A DNA stretch of 64,000 nucleotides from positions 65,205,909 through 65,269,908 of the forward strand of contig OZ038488.1 in NCBI GenBank assembly GCA_964036315.1, written 5' to 3'. This DNA comes from Acanthosepion esculentum (Eukaryota > Mollusca > Cephalopoda > Sepiida > Sepiidae). Each line of letters starts with the position of its first letter. The first letter of the stretch is position 1. Position numbers and translations under genes: made by a program. The notes under the pieces are model-generated. The model did not search any database. It saw only the letters and a list, made by a program, of their open reading frames with translations, and was not told where the DNA came from. Below, piece after piece: positions 9,365-22,054 of the stretch.

Positions 9365-10426
9365 ATGTTTTTTCCAATTGGTTTGGAATATCTGTAAATA
9401 GTGAATGGCATTGTGGCACCTAGTTACTACAGTTTTAGAGGTGCCAAAGTTAATTTACATGGATGAGTGGAAGCCACCTGAATATTGGAAAAGGGTAACC
9501 CGCATCATGGTGATTCATGCCACAATCGTGACAGCTGATCAATGCTCTTTGTGATGGAAGATCCAAGCAAGGGAATGCAAGCTTTGGCACAGGAAAAGTG
9601 TGTTGCAGTTTTCACCATGAAATTGGCTTTGAATAAAGACCTCCCCTATCAGTCATAATAAAAGTCAACTTCTTTCAAAAGAGGCTCTAGAAAACTGCCT
9701 GAGAAAGGTAAAGAAACACCTGAACAAGGTGAAACATCCTGATGAACCAGGGGCAATCTGGTTCTTCTCTGATGAAAAGAATTCTTGTTGAGAACAGCTG
9801 CACAACAGCCTTGCCTACAGTCCATATGACATTCCTTGTGTCATGATGATCAAGTTTCCCTAAACTGTGTTGGTTTTTGGGTGTATCTCCAGTGAGAGTG
9901 ATGTCATGCCACATCACAGCTTTGAACAGTGTCTCAGGACTAATTTGGATGGTGATGTAGAGTTGCTGAACATCAAGGTCAAGCCTTGACCAGAGAAGGT
10001 GGCTGCTGGAAGACCATATGGGTGGCAGCAAGATTCAACTTCTTGCCATATCTCCAGGAAGTCAGAAGTGGTTGTCAGATAATTTTTATAACTTCACCAG
10101 CCCAAACGTCTGGCCTCCTAACTCGTCTGATTGTAAACACATGGATTATTATGTAGGGCATGGTTGAGAAAGAACCAAATACACTGCTTGTAACACCAAG
10201 GCCTAGCTGATTGACATGATTAAGGAGGTGTTTGAAGCTCTCTCTAGGGACATCATGAAGGATTTAGGCCATGGTAAATTCTGAGGATGGCTTCTTTGAG
10301 TGAATTGGCTTTTGATTATTATAACCCGTATGCTACTTTTCTATTTTTCCAATAAATTGATTTTTGGCTTAGATATTCACTTTGTTTTCCTTTAAAAAAA
10401 ATCTGTCAAATTTTGCCTGAACACCC
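9363..10426 (+). mobile_element. Tc1/mariner-superfamily transposon, DD37D (maT-like), degraded
   Basis: Left end (TA)GGATGTTTTTTCCAA pairs weakly with the inverted right end (TTTTGCCTGAACACCC, then TA at 10427). The element lies between (TA)n on the left and (TCTA)n on the right. A single degraded transposase gene lies inside. Length about 1.06 kb, slightly below the usual 1.3 kb. Confidence 0.7.
9500..10320 (+). pseudogene. DD37D transposase, many stops and a frameshift
   Basis: Recognisable blocks in order: PDEPGAIWFFSDEKNSC (first catalytic Asp), VLVFGCISSESDVMPHHSFE, AAGRPYGWQQDSTSCHISRK (second Asp), then, after a one-base deletion near 10070, DNFYNFTSPNVWPPNSSDC and HMDYYVG (third Asp). 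After allowing for that deletion the spacing is 37 residues, the DD37D arrangement of the maT group. At least eight in-frame stops are present, so the copy is old. Confidence 0.75.
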
Positions 10427-10475
10427 TATCTATCTATCTATCTATCTATCTATATATATATATATATATATATAT
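10427..10475. repeat. (TCTA)n then (TA)n microsatellite
   Basis: About seven TCTA units pass into TA units. It separates two unrelated mariner-superfamily relics. Confidence 0.9.
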
Positions 10476-11130
10476 AATGTTGGGAAGAAAGTTCTGTCAC
10501 ATTTTTGACAGGGTCAAATTTTTCTCTCAAAGATTCTCTGTGATCTAGATCGTCAAGTTTAATTAACAAAACAGTTCAATATAACTTGCACTTTAATCAT
10601 AAAAATAACCATAGAATTGTGCAACTCATACAAACAAATTTCATGGGTTGCTGCACCCACGAGAAGCCAAGATTTAATTTGTTGGATGATTTTATCAAGT
10701 CACCATCACTAGAATGATTGCCAAGGCTATATGAAGTCTGTCCTGCTATTCATAGCTAGTTGGAGAAGAAGAGATGGATTCTTGCCTTTTCCAAGGGTAT
10801 TTTCATGTAAGTGAATGTAACAAACTCAGTTGGAATTTGAACTCGGCTTTCCATTTTTTCATTACTGGTCACTATCCATTACACCACCCACACATCTTTT
10901 AAGTATAAAATAACTTCATGAACTTGGAAAAATATCTAAACTTAGTCAATGCAGTCATCACCTGGTTGCTTCTCAGCCTGATCAAAATGCTGCAATCATT
11001 AAAGAATAGATTTGCTACTGAACATTTCCTGATTAGAATCATCACCACTGATGAAAAGTGGATTCTTTATAAGCATATCTGATGAAAACAATAGCATCTG
11101 GCATTCACTGGAAAAGAAGAATCCATCCCA
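10476..11130 (+). mobile_element. Mariner relic (DEKWILY family) split by a SINE
   Basis: The left end TGTTGGGAAGAAAGTTCTGT and a leader reach 10650. After the SINE at 10655-10905, transposase blocks LGKISKLSQ and, in another frame, FLIRIITTDEKWILYK (11010-11080) appear. TxDEKWILY carries the first catalytic Asp of mariner DD34D transposases. The rest of the gene is lost. Confidence 0.6.
10655..10905 (-). mobile_element. SINE-1 copy
   Basis: On the minus strand a tRNA-like head (GGTGTAATGGATAGTGACC as A box, CCGAGTTCAAATTCCAAC as B box) precedes the family body CACTTACATGAAAATACCC and the CTATGAATAGCAGGACAG segment. It appears close to full length and interrupts the mariner relic, so it is the younger insertion. 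Confidence 0.65.
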
Positions 11131-11479
11131 TTTGTCTTTTCATTATCTTTCCTAGTCCCTGGCATGGGAGTTAAACATTGCCAGTGAGAGTTTTCTGAGG
11201 CATGTTTATCACTCCTGTATTGTAATTGGAGCTATGTTTCTCCTCATTTTAGATGGGAGAAGTTGCTCAGCCCTAGGGATTCTAACCCTACAGCAGCACC
11301 TTCCTGATTACACTAAAGAGGTTGGATCAGTGTAATACTGATGCCAGCATGGCAGTGGTTGCGGGGTCTGGACAAAAACCAACTTTTGTTTTTGGCCCAT
11401 ATTCATACATGTGCATATGGTGCTCCCCACATTAAAACGGTTTTGTGTCACATCCAGCCTGGGTGGAGAGACCAGGTAA

Positions 11480-12000
11480 CTATATCTGTTCTGCCAACCA
11501 TTTATAAAGGCTAATGAAATAGGTTATGCACTGCTTCTCTCTCTCCATCTTTCCTTGAATATGTTCTGTAAGTGTCAAATTTTCTAAGCCTTCTTTCCTC
11601 ATTACGTACCCTAGAAATTTCGACTATATTCAAAAAGTGTCCTTTTTGTTTCTATTTTCCCTAAAACTTCATCATTTTTCACATGTTCAGTTCATGATAT
11701 TCTAAGCATCCTTCTGTAGAAACATATTTTTGTTGCCTCAATTTTTTTTCATCTGTAAGGAGATTGTCCAGCATTTACTGCTATTTGGAAGAACCAATAT
11801 TACATAACAGTTCAGTACTCTTTCTAATGATATTTCTCCTGTTTCTTAATACTTTATTTAGTTTTTGGACTGCATCTTTCTCTATCCAAATATGCCTTTG
11901 GATTTTGGTGTTGCACTTTTTGTTTTCCATTAAAACTCTTATAAAATATTTAAATGTTTTTTTGGTAATCCTTTTAAGTGGTGTAAAATAAACTTCTATT
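11480..12000 (-). mobile_element. RTE LINE, 3' half fragment
   Basis: Minus-strand RTE sequence parallel to 39015-39640 and 53085-53520, including AAGCCTTCTTTCCTCATTACG and TTTACTGCTATTTGGAAGAA. The protein is broken. It is arranged back to back with the plus-strand RTE copy at 12295. Confidence 0.7.
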
Positions 12001-12124
12001 CTCTGAACTGTGTAAAATCAATAAGACCAGGGTATATACATTTATTACAATTAAACATTATTACAACAGGTAATGGTGGACTACGCAGCAAATAAATACT
12101 GTTAATGTACCACTGATGCCACTT

Positions 12125-12255
12125 GAATTCTTCATTTTACCCCCTCTCTTTTTTCTTCTTACTTTTTCCTTTACAAGTCTCTCTTTCTTCTCTTATTACT
12201 TTTATCTCTTTCTTTTCTCTTTTTCTTCTTCTTCTTTCCTTTCTTCTTATTCATG
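12125..12255. repeat. Polypyrimidine (CTT-rich) tract
   Basis: About 130 bases made almost wholly of C and T on the plus strand. Low complexity; may be an expanded RTE tail or a separate microsatellite. Confidence 0.7.
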
Positions 12256-12294
12256 TCACATGGTCTACCATGTGACATGGCTGAAATGAAACAG

Positions 12295-12800
12295 GACTGT
12301 TTATTTTATGTAGAACTTTTGCAGAAAGATGCATTCCAAAAGCTAAGCTGAGAAATAGAAAAAAATTCATTAGAAATAATGACAAGAGTACTAAACTGTT
12401 ATGCGATATCTGTCCTTCTTTATGGCAGTGAGTGCTGGACAATCTCCTCAAAGATGAAGAAACTTGAAGCAACAGAAATGTGGTTCTATAGAACAACAAC
12501 AAAGTTTTAGAGAAAACAGAAGCAAAAAGTAAAATTATATTTAACATCAGGAAGGGACAGTTGAGGTTTCTGGAGCGCATAGTGAGGAAGGAGGGCTTGG
12601 AGAATCTGATACCCACAGGATAGTTTGAAGGCAAGAGAAACAGAGGAAAACAATGCAGAACATACTCAGTGAGCTTGAGTAAGTGAATAGTGAAACAGGA
12701 GAAATATCAGAAAGACAGAATTTATTAAAAGATACAAATGACAGGAAATTGAGAAAGCCATGATTGCATACATCCTGAAGGGACACGGTACATAAAAAAG
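12295..12800 (+). mobile_element. RTE LINE, 3' fragment
   Basis: Broken plus-strand coding traces in order: RVLNCYAISVLLYGSECWT-like, KKLEATEMWFYR, RKGQLRFLERIVRKEGLEN-like, ending with the 3' tail GGACACGGTACATAAAAAAGAAG. These are the thumb-to-C-terminus blocks seen more intact at 51586-52100. Confidence 0.75.
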
Positions 12801-13245
12801 AAGTAAAGAATTACCTATTTTTTAAAAGTTCTTGGTTAATAGTAATTTGCATGTTGTTCTTGCACAATAATGCAAGACTATTGCCTGGGTCACCCAGAAA
12901 AAGATTATTGCACTATGTATGAAATTTTTACTTCACCTCCTTACTCTGCTAGTATTGCTTCATCTATCATTTTTTAGCTCACTGCAACATTTTTTTAGAA
13001 GGGAAAAACTATTTATTAATATTTGGTGTTTTCTTACATCAAAACTTTAAAAATTTTATGCCCGAGAAATCAATAGTTTGGCAAATAGATGGGATTACAT
13101 TATTGATAAATAGTGTAAATATTATTTTGATTAAATATATCAATCAAGACCAAAGAATCATTTGTTTCTAAAATTACATTTTCAAATACTGCAAGACTTT
13201 CTTTCTAACCTAATATATACTAACTTGGTCTAGTCACCCACAAGA

Positions 13246-13313
<68 letters not shown>
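13246..13313. repeat. (TG)n microsatellite
   Basis: About 30 TG units following a short TA run. Confidence 0.95.
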
Positions 13314-13314
<1 letters not shown>

Positions 13315-13404
13315 GAAGATCAAATGTAGATCAGGTGAACTAGTCAGTCAGTTACGTGCCATGCATGATATATGCTTAGGTGATCATGTATCATTCAATA
13401 CATG

Positions 13405-13650
13405 ACTGAGAGGCAGATTTTTCGCTGCAGTAGGTTGCCATTTCCTTCTGCAGTAGACCAGTTGCCATCCAAAGCTATAGAACCCGGTCTGTCCTGCTAT
13501 TTACCCATAGCTGGGGAGAGAGAAGGATTCATACTTCTCCTAAGGTTATTACCTTGTATTGAATGTAATGGATTCAACAGGAAATCGAACTGGGCTCTCC
13601 AAATCCACAATCTGAGCTGCTATCCATTACTCCACCATAGGAAACACATC
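13405..13650 (-). mobile_element. SINE-1 copy, near full length
   Basis: On the minus strand: A-box-like GGAGTAATGGATAGCAGCTC, B-box-like CAGTTCGATTTCCTGTTGAA, the body with CCAGCTATGGGTAAATAGCA and the tail with GGCAACTGGTCTACTGCAG. The best copy for defining the family in this window. Confidence 0.7.
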
Positions 13651-13913
13651 TCAATCTAACATGTTCCACTTTTATTAAAGCTTTGTCAGAGATCGGGAAA
13701 GAAATGACAAAAGTAAAGAGTATTGGCATGTTAAGATTTTTTGTTAGTTTGGTTAGAAACATGTCACATATATATAAATGCAATAGATAATATATAAATA
13801 TGCATGAGGAAGCTTTTGGATGCTAAACTGTGTGATAGTGTAAGAGTATGTATGTAAAGAAACACTTATGTGTCTAGGTGCATGTTGGATGGTAACGATA
13901 ATTGATGTAAGTG

Positions 13914-13941
13914 TATATATATATATATATATATATATATT
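13914..13941. repeat. (TA)n microsatellite
   Basis: A short TA run. Confidence 0.9.
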
Positions 13942-14319
13942 TAAAAATTCTAGGATTAAACAGGAATTTAGGTTTACTCAAAGAATACAGTTTCTACAGA
14001 AAGCCTTCTATAAAGTCTCTACATCATGAATTGTGGCAAACAACTATCTCAAAACTATTAGATCTCTTTGGTAGTAAAACCCATGTGAAAAAAATAAAAT
14101 AAAAAAAGACAAAACAAATTCCCTGAGAAAGAATATCCCACTTTATTTTTCCTTTTTTATTCCTTGAGAAAGGTCACAGATGTTTCCAAAAATCCTGATT
14201 TTTAAAATCTTTCTCATCATGTTTCCATTTGGTCAACAGGCTTACTAATATGCAATAGATATTTTTAGGTTTATTATCAATATTATTATTTTTGTTATTT
14301 TTTTATCTCTTGAATTATC

Positions 14320-14735
14320 CAGCTGCAAGGCCTCTGATCGGGAGATTGGAGGTTTTGAGAAGCATGGAACCACCTCTTAATTGCTCCTGTTCCCAGGTCT
14401 GCTCTGACTCGGGTTGATAGCACCTGTTATGGTCCCAGTGATGGTCAAATAGTGAGCTCCCAAGCAAAAACAAAACACTGTTAAATTATAAAATACATTT
14501 TTATAGTAAAAATACGAGCAATATATTTTTATATAAAAAAAATGACCAACAATACATATTTATAGTAAAATGACCCACAATACATTTTTAAAGCAAAATC
14601 AGTAATACATTTTATCGGTATTTGAAGGTATACAATTTCATTCAAAATATTTAAATTTTGGCATTAAATAACCCATAATGGTTGGTATGCTGCTAAATGA
14701 AATCAATCAATCAATCAATCAATCAATTCACCTGC
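14320..14735 (+). mobile_element. SINE-3 copy
   Basis: Aligns along its length with 62336-62690: GCAAGGCCTCTGATC, GAGCATGGAACCACC, TCTTAATTGCT, TTCCCAGGTC, TAGCACCTGTTA, then the 3' end TTTTGGCATTAAATAACCCA..GGTTGGTATG and a tetranucleotide (AATC)n tail at 14698-14726. No open frame is conserved between copies. The 3' end is shared with the 5S-SINE at 41014. Confidence 0.65.
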
Positions 14736-14741
14736 CTATTA

Positions 14742-14806
<65 letters not shown>

Positions 14807-14893
14807 GTACAATTTTGTAGTGGATACTTACATGTTCTAATGTAACAGTGTATAATAAGTATATATATATATATATATAATAGGTAGATGAAT

Positions 14894-14956
<63 letters not shown>
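14742..14956. repeat. Three (TA)n tracts close together
   Basis: Long TA runs at about 14746-14802, 14860-14880 and 14897-14956, with about 55 and 15 bases of non-repeat sequence between them. Confidence 0.9.
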
Positions 14957-14958
<2 letters not shown>

Positions 14959-15278
14959 TAACTATACTCGTGTCGAAAAACCTTCGAATTCTTGATTTAA
15001 CAATAGCCAAATCAATCACAAAGGGAAAAAAAGGTTTTAAAAAAGAAAGAGCCAGGAACATGAAAGTCTGTCGAAAATAATCGCACAGATACAGGTTTTT
15101 CTCTTTCTTTTTTCTTTCGGGTTTTTTCTTTTTTTTTTTTTCTTCCCTTGGTCACGTGGTGTTGTCTTGGTTGTCATCTATATATACGCCGTTTTACTGT
15201 TGCCTCTTTAGCCAGCTGACCCTGACGATCTGCCTAAGTGAAACCTTGGTAGGTTTGTCTGGCTCATTAGGTTTGACT
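14957..15278. other. TA-bounded segment with promoter-like features
   Basis: About 320 bases between two (TA)n tracts, with no match to the other repeats here. It holds a poly-pyrimidine run (about 15095-15145), a perfect E-box CACGTG (GGTCACGTGG, near 15153), a TATA-like TATATATA (15179) and then CAGCTGACCCTGACGATCTG. It could be an LTR or a non-autonomous element with its own promoter. There is no second copy to decide. Confidence 0.35.
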
Positions 15279-17160
15279 ATATATATATATATATATATTA
15301 CTGTCAGGTCACACTATGGGTGTAATTGATGCTATATATCCCAGTAATACATGCCACATGGTCAGGTGACTAAACTGTTTCCTTACAGGTTTTCTGGTGA
15401 AGGGATGTCTATACCCAGTGAGATGATGTAATAGTGATATGAAAGGTACTTGAAGCTTGTTAGCACAAACCTATTACACATGAAATATGCCTGAAATAGC
15501 AGTCAGGTACAAGTTCTCATTTAGCAACCAGCTCATTTAGCAAATCAAGTTGTTCATCCTTAGAGATACCAATGTAAGTTTTGTACTCATTGTCACCTAA
15601 GGATGTTAAAATACCTGGGTGCATCAAGAATTGATCTAGAAGGTGAGGTCAAAATCACCTCGTGCAGAATCCAGAATCAAAGGATGTCAGTGTGTGGATA
15701 GAAATTATATTTTTCAATCAATAAAATTCCATCAAAAGGTTTGTTTGATAAACAATAATTACTAGGGAAAATACTGCCAAAATACTTGGTGGATGTAGTT
15801 GTAGACATGTTATTTTTGGACCACTTAGAAAGTAACAATAATAACTCCAGCAAATTAGAGAAAAGATTTTCACACACCGGTGTGAAATTATTTCCTAACT
15901 AATGAAATCCTTGTATTCAAAAAGTTCTCACTTCTATGTGAAATTAGATTCAGATCTCTCTTAGTGATATAAAAATACAACAATTCTCGGGTTTCAAAAC
16001 AATTCAGGAGTCCAGTTTAATTGATATGCACACAATGCAAGAGATGAGCCAGCAGCTGCCGACTAAGCCCTTGTCCACGCACTGACAGAAATATTAGGCT
16101 GACCATCATAAAGTAAGTCTGTTCACACATTTCACACAACACTAAGAACACTTAATTACTTTATAACACAAACTTCACTGCAAGGAAAATTGAATGTTTT
16201 ATTGTTATTGTATATTTCTGAAAAGTATATATAAATGTTATTTCTAGTGGCATTCTACTTTTCCTTTAGTGAATAACCTTTTTTATGTTTCATTTAAAAG
16301 ATGTGTTGTTGCTAAATGTTTGGAATCCTGACACTCAGATAAAAACAAAAATCTGGCTAGATGGATTCCAGCAAGTGCACCAATATAAAGAGAACATGAA
16401 CTGAGCTGATGATAGAAAGCTATCTCAACTTACAAGTCACACACTTGCAAGAAGAAGGTTGTTCAAAAAATTCCTCAAACTGCATACTCCTTGACCGACC
16501 AAACTTAATTTGATAGAGTCCAGAAATGAATAAATTATTATTTTATGTAAGAAAAATCTATTCTTATCAGACATTGCTAACATTACATTTAAATATTGGT
16601 TATTCTAATACTGTCTGACAGTGAGATGAAGCATTTTTATTCAGCTAGCAATTATTTGAACTAACAACCTTATATTTGATTGTAAAAATTGCAAATATTT
16701 GATGATATTCAAAGATTAAATAGAAGTAATTGTCTCCTGAGGAAAGTCAGAGAACACACTAGTCAAAGCATTTTTGTCTAAACAAAACAGATGAGGATAT
16801 TAATGTAAATATTTAATGGAATTAAAGCATTTAGTTTTCAACCCTAATTTAAGGGCTTAAATATGAAAAGGAAGGAAGAAGTTAAATACATTGCAATGAA
16901 ATCTTGCAGTCTCTGAAAAATTATCAAGCACATTTTCTTTCACTTTTCATGATTTCATTTACCCACCAAAAATGAAATAATTCATAAGTTTTATTTAATG
17001 TTTCATCTATTGTAGATGTACTTATAAATTTTTACAAAACTTACATTGCCTATTACAATACCTGTTTTTGACATATACAGCATGATACAGTGAAACAATT
17101 TTCCTAGCAGCAGACCTAGTAGTTCATGTCAGCAGAAAACATTAGACCAAGAACTTGCAA
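15279..17160. other. Mostly unique AT-rich DNA
   Basis: After a short (TA)n at 15279-15298 I find no catalytic motif, exon with splice signals or clear repeat. The segment 15520-15690 is less AT-biased but its frames are broken. Confidence 0.4.
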
Positions 17161-17164
17161 TTAT

Positions 17165-17280
17165 TTACTCTCCTAGAGGTTAGCATCTGCCATGCCGATG
17201 GAAGGTAAAGAATGTTCCTTTACATGATTAAAGGAAAGCAGCTGCATTTTGAAGATGTTAAATTTAACATACAAGGAAAT
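17165..17280 (-). mobile_element. LINE-A internal fragment
   Basis: Corresponds to 47675-47775: TTAGCATCTGCCATGCCGATGG, then TTTACATGATTAAAGGAAAGCAG. Short and non-coding. Confidence 0.5.
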
Positions 17281-17599
17281 GTTAAATCAGCTTTACTGTA
17301 TTGTTTAAGAAAGTTTTCAAGTTGCTTTTTATACTTGTTAATTGCTTATTGGCAGTTATTTTATTTTTTATTTTCATTATCCTTTTAAATACTTTACTAC
17401 TTATTGTTAGACAGATGCATAGAAATGGAAGGCTGACTGTCATGATTTGTAGTAGTAGTAATATTTGCAAGTTATTCACAATCACTACTCACAAAATTTA
17501 TCCACCTCATAGCTACTTGAGTTTATACAGTGTCTCTTGTTTATATACCAATAATCAAAATCTTACATTTACATATCATTACATTGTCTTTTCTACAAA

Positions 17600-17975
17600 T
17601 ATTTTAATGGCAACAGTTCTGATGAGCTGTTCTCCTTAGTGCCTCGATTACATGAATTTAAGTGTGATCAAGATTGGCAACAAGTTCACACCATTTTACT
17701 ATTGAACTAGCTAGATGCAACTGTCATTCCTATTCTAATAGTTTCTTTTCTCAGACTTTTACCTGTGGAACTCCATTCCAATTTCTTGCTTCTCTGCCAC
17801 CTACAATCTTTAAAAATTTAAATGCAATTCAATTGCCATCTTCTGTCTTCTTGAATCCTGTTCTTTTATTGTCTTTTTCCTTACTTCTCCTCACTATGGT
17901 CTTCTCATTCTCTTTCAATCCTTATAACTCCCTGTGTCCTAGTGACATTATCGTCTTGCTTGCAGTGAAATGACA
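17600..17975 (+). mobile_element. LINE-A 3' end
   Basis: The frame at 17674-17973 reads ATSSHHFTIELARCNCHSYS, then FFSQT and the LPPTIFKNLNA region. These are the C-terminal blocks of the LINE-A polyprotein (compare 56184-56498). It ends with the conserved LINE-A 3' terminus (CCTAGTGACATTATCGTCTTGC...GTGAAATGA) and an A-rich tail. Confidence 0.7.
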
Positions 17976-18094
17976 AAAAAAAAAGAAAGAAAAAAACTGA
18001 ATGAACTACCACCAAACTGTGCAAAGAAGGATAGATTTAACATATCTTGTTGAGTTTCTGCTATCTCTGATAAACTTGTGGTCTACAGAGAATA

Positions 18095-18235
18095 ATGCAG
18101 GTTACCCAGATCAATATACACCTGAGGAAGGCTGAAGGTCACAATGGCTGAAATGTTGTAGTAACAACAACAAAAATGAGGACAATATTTACACTATTTA
18201 TATTTGGACATATAAATAGTGTAAATAAGAATAAT
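18095..18235 (+). mobile_element. FB2 foldback family, partial copy
   Basis: CACCTGAGGAAGGCTGAAGG, AATGGCTGAAATGTTGTAG, then AATGAGGACAAT and TTTACACTATTTA. The same order forms the right arm at 40265-40392 and 45235-45326. A short hairpin (ACACTATTTAT / ATAAATAGTGT) closes it near 18193-18225. Confidence 0.55.
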
Positions 18236-18599
18236 GCAGTCTAACTCTAAGATTTCATTGCTGCACTTTAAGCAACTGTAATAAAACTTTATTATAGGGT
18301 CCAACTTAAATAAGGGAAATGCATCTGATAACACGGTTAGTCATGATTGCAATGAAATAATCTGAAAAAGAAATAGTGATTGCACTGTGTCAAGGTAAAG
18401 CAGATAAAAGGCTTCTTTGAGTCAAGGGTAGTTTCATTGAAGCTGATAAGACTAACAGTTAAATATCTAGAACTTTTAAAGAATGACCAAAAAAAAAAGG
18501 ACTAGAAAATTAAAAATATCAAACAAATAAAGAATGTTTCCTGTGATTAATATCTGATCATTTTTACATTATAATTTTGTAAAAAAAATTATGAAGATT

Positions 18600-18830
18600 T
18601 AAATTTATTATGATTTTATTAATATATTACTCCGTTTTATTATTGTTAATTTTTATCCTAACATGCTGGGTTGATACATTTTCATTATTATGACTATCCT
18701 ATTACTAATTTTAAACCATTTTATTGTAGATTTTTTTTTAATTACAACACTCTGGATAAATATATTCTTCATTATAATTATTACTTTATAACTAGTTTTT
18801 CTCCATTTTATTATTACTGTTTGGAGTTGA
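18600..18830. repeat. Degenerate AT-rich tandem repeat
   Basis: Repeats of (T)ATTACT..TTTT(A)CTCC(A/G)TTTTATTATTG type, related to 4575-5035. Confidence 0.4.
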
Positions 18831-18984
18831 TACCTTTATAGGAAATATTCCCAACACAATTACATCCAGGAGAGGCAAACAGTCTATGAAAAAGAAAAAT
18901 CTGAATTCGAACTGGTTGGATGTATTAGTGCCATTAAGTGCAAGTAGGGCAGTCCTTTGTATTGAAATGTGGTTATTGATGGAA

Positions 18985-20545
18985 ATCATAACCATAAATA
19001 AACAAATCTTGTTTTATGTGCTGAACAAATTCAACATGTGGCTAATCATGACTTTCTCGTCCTTTACCATCCTTCTGTGTCCTGGTTCTGCCATCCATTC
19101 TCACAATCTCATTAGGTAGGTTACTTGCTGTTTCCCTCTATCCTCCTTCCTTCAATATGCCTTGTTAATGTTAAATTTTCCAAGTCCCCTTTCCTCATAA
19201 TGTGAACCAAATATTTCAGCCATCTCTGAGTTTGAGAATATCTCCCTCATGTTTTTTTTTTTCCTTCATACTCACAGCTTCTGTCTGCAGAACCACATCT
19301 ATTCTTCATCTGTGAGAAAACTGGCTCACCATACGGGAGATTAAGTATTACATAGCAATCCATCACTGCTTCTAAGGGCATTTTTCTGATCCCTTAATAC
19401 TTTACTCATTTTCTGAAAGTCATCTTCTATTCCTATGGATTTTTGTGTCACACATTCTGTCATCTATCACTATACTAGACAGATAGTTAAATTTCTGAAC
19501 CTGATTGATTTTGCCATCCCCAATATGGAAATCACAATTTCGTCTGCCTCTTTTGCTTACCGCCATACATTCTCATATATTTCTTAGTTGTTTCTTCTTG
19601 TTTCACCTTAACTACCTTTTGGTTTTCCTTCTGAATCTTCAATGAACATAGTATCATCTGCATGGCATATGTTGTTACAATTACATCCATCATTAATAAA
19701 CTCTGCTAGGTTTCTCATCCTTTTAGTATCGGGCTCCATTCCTTTCAGTTTTCCTTCTGAATCTACCATCAACATAGTATCATCTGCATAACATATGGTG
19801 TTATGGTTACATCCATTAATAATAAACCCTAGTAGGTCTCTTTCTCCTTTTAGTATCAGGATCTATGTATGATTTAAATTAATCCAGTAAGAAAACACTT
19901 TCTTTTTGTCATCTCCTTTCAATTTTTATGCATATACTAAACACATTCTCTGTCTGCATGCAAGCTGTTTGTTCCTAGTAGAGGTTAAAATTGTTCAAAT
20001 ATATTTTTCCTCTCTAAATCAAGCTTTTCTAATATTTCAAGTAGCTATTCATGTTGTACCCTATCAAATACCTTTGTGTAATCTATGTGGCATAGACAAT
20101 ATGTCTTACAGCATCTGTATTGCTTGTTCTGATTGCATTCTGATAATAAAAATTTCATTTCTTCTTCTAATGTCTTTAGCAAAAGCACATTGTCCTTTCC
20201 TGCTTCTGGTCAGCTATGAGCTCAATTCATGAAGATCCTAATTATTAGTTTACTTATGTGGCTCATCAAGCTAATTGTCCAGTAGAGTTCACACCTCGTT
20301 TCTTTGGCAGCATTATTAAGCTAGATCTGCTGTGGTCATCTAGTATTTTGCCACTGCCTTAAATTTCATTTATCTCTTCAGTAACGGTATCAATCACCAA
20401 ATTGTCTAAAACTGTCAGAATTTCTATTACATTTTCATTGGATCCTGCTGCCTTTTTCCTCTTCATCTTGGTCAGTGTTGACTTAACCTCAGATTCTAAT
20501 ATTATGGGTCTTTCCATGCATTCTAGCATAAATATTTAAATGGCA
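18985..20545 (-). mobile_element. RTE (BovB-like) LINE, 1.55 kb
   Basis: The longest minus-strand RTE copy. At its 5' side (20545 inward) the minus strand encodes LESEVKSTLTKMKRKKAAGS, the pre-fingers block of BovB-type RTs, then ITLPKK-like residues. The low-coordinate side reaches the usual 3' end. RT motif regions are present but full of stops and shifts. Confidence 0.7.
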
Positions 20546-21124
20546 CAAAATACTTATATATTAAGATGTATTCTATTTAAGAAATATGCCATAAACATGT
20601 TCATCAAAGGGCAAGAAAAGAAATCTGAAACATAAATAAAGAATAATAAAAATAAAATTTAATTAGATAGTCTGTGTTTTAATACCACTGACTTCAAATA
20701 TTTTAAAGTATATATAGGGTATATAAGTGTGGCAAAAGCAGGAAGAAGCAAGTCACCAAAATTAGTTCTTATGTCATGTATACCATGTAGAAATCTGAGA
20801 GAAAGAGACAGTTTTTGAATTCAGTAATGCTTTTATATTAGTGTCTAACACAACTACTGTAGTGTCCTATGACTATATATCTAAGGGGAGTAACAACACA
20901 AATGACCTTTGTTGTCTTTCTTTTCATTGGATGATTCTTTTGTCATTGTCATTATATTTCCCTGAAGACTGGTTCCAAAGTTTCATATTTGTTCTTAACT
21001 TTGATTGCATATGTTTGAGTAGATACCCTGTATTTTTGCCTTTTTTTAAAACAATTGTCACCTCCAACCTAGATATGAACCTCTTCAAAAGAAAACTGAA
21101 ATCAAAATTCTATATCAATCTATC
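20546..21124. other. AT-rich DNA without recognised feature
   Basis: Contains an open frame at 20841-21161 without any recognisable domain; I do not consider it a gene. Confidence 0.35.
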
Positions 21125-21300
21125 CAGTGATGTGCAAGGTAGGGGGGCATGGGGACGGTAGCCCAGGGTGGCACTTTATTGTTTTAAAATTTTACTACAC
21201 CTAAAAATCAAAATTTTTGACACAAAAAATAAACTTTGAACATTCTTTTTACACAAAAAACAAGTTTTAACAGAATTTAACGAATTTAAAATAAAAAATG
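21125..21300 (+). mobile_element. Possible hAT-type transposon left end
   Basis: CAGTGATGTGCAAGGTAGGG followed by GGTAGCCCAGGGTGGCAC resembles the CAGTGnnG + G-rich ends of Tip100/hAT elements. No partner end or 8-bp duplication is identified, so this is tentative. Confidence 0.3.
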
Positions 21301-22054
21301 AAGGGGTTAAAACATACTAGTTGAGAATTTAAGAATAACAAAATGTTGCCAATTTCTTTTTGATAACAGGCAAAAATTTGGCATAAAAGTTCAATTTTAT
21401 ATATGTTAAAAATAAATTAGAATTTTTTGTCATGAGAAAAATGCCATTTCATAGCAAGAATCAATTTTATCCAACTTTTGGGCAAATACCAAATGAAATG
21501 AACAAGTAAATCCAACGGTCCCTATAGTACAATTAAACCTCTTTTATTAAATTTATATTTTTCAGCTTACTTCTTCCTAATTTTCAAAACCACTATTAGG
21601 GGACACTTTCTGGTCTATAAATACTTGGCAATATTTTTTCTTGCCCTTTTCTCACCTTATCTGCTTATTCAGCAACATGTAACCTCTTGCCGAGAATGCG
21701 TTCCCTTTAGGAAATGCAGGAACAATATGCAAACATGTATGTGCGCATATTCACTCACTACACATACTTTGGACCATTAAGTTTTCACATTCATTTGACA
21801 CACACAACTTTGTCACCTGTAACCTTTTATTGTTAATACATTATCATTTGTTGTACTTATATATTGGTTCTTGTCATTTCCTTACATTTCTTTATGTGGA
21901 CTCGCATCCTGAGTCTGCTATGTTTGTTGTGGGTATTTCAGGAGACAATGTGTTTATCTCTCAACACACATACCAATTTACACAATTTACAAACTTCCAA
22001 ATTGCAAATAGGATACAGCATCAAAATCAAATATCTCATTAAAGTTGAGCTAAA

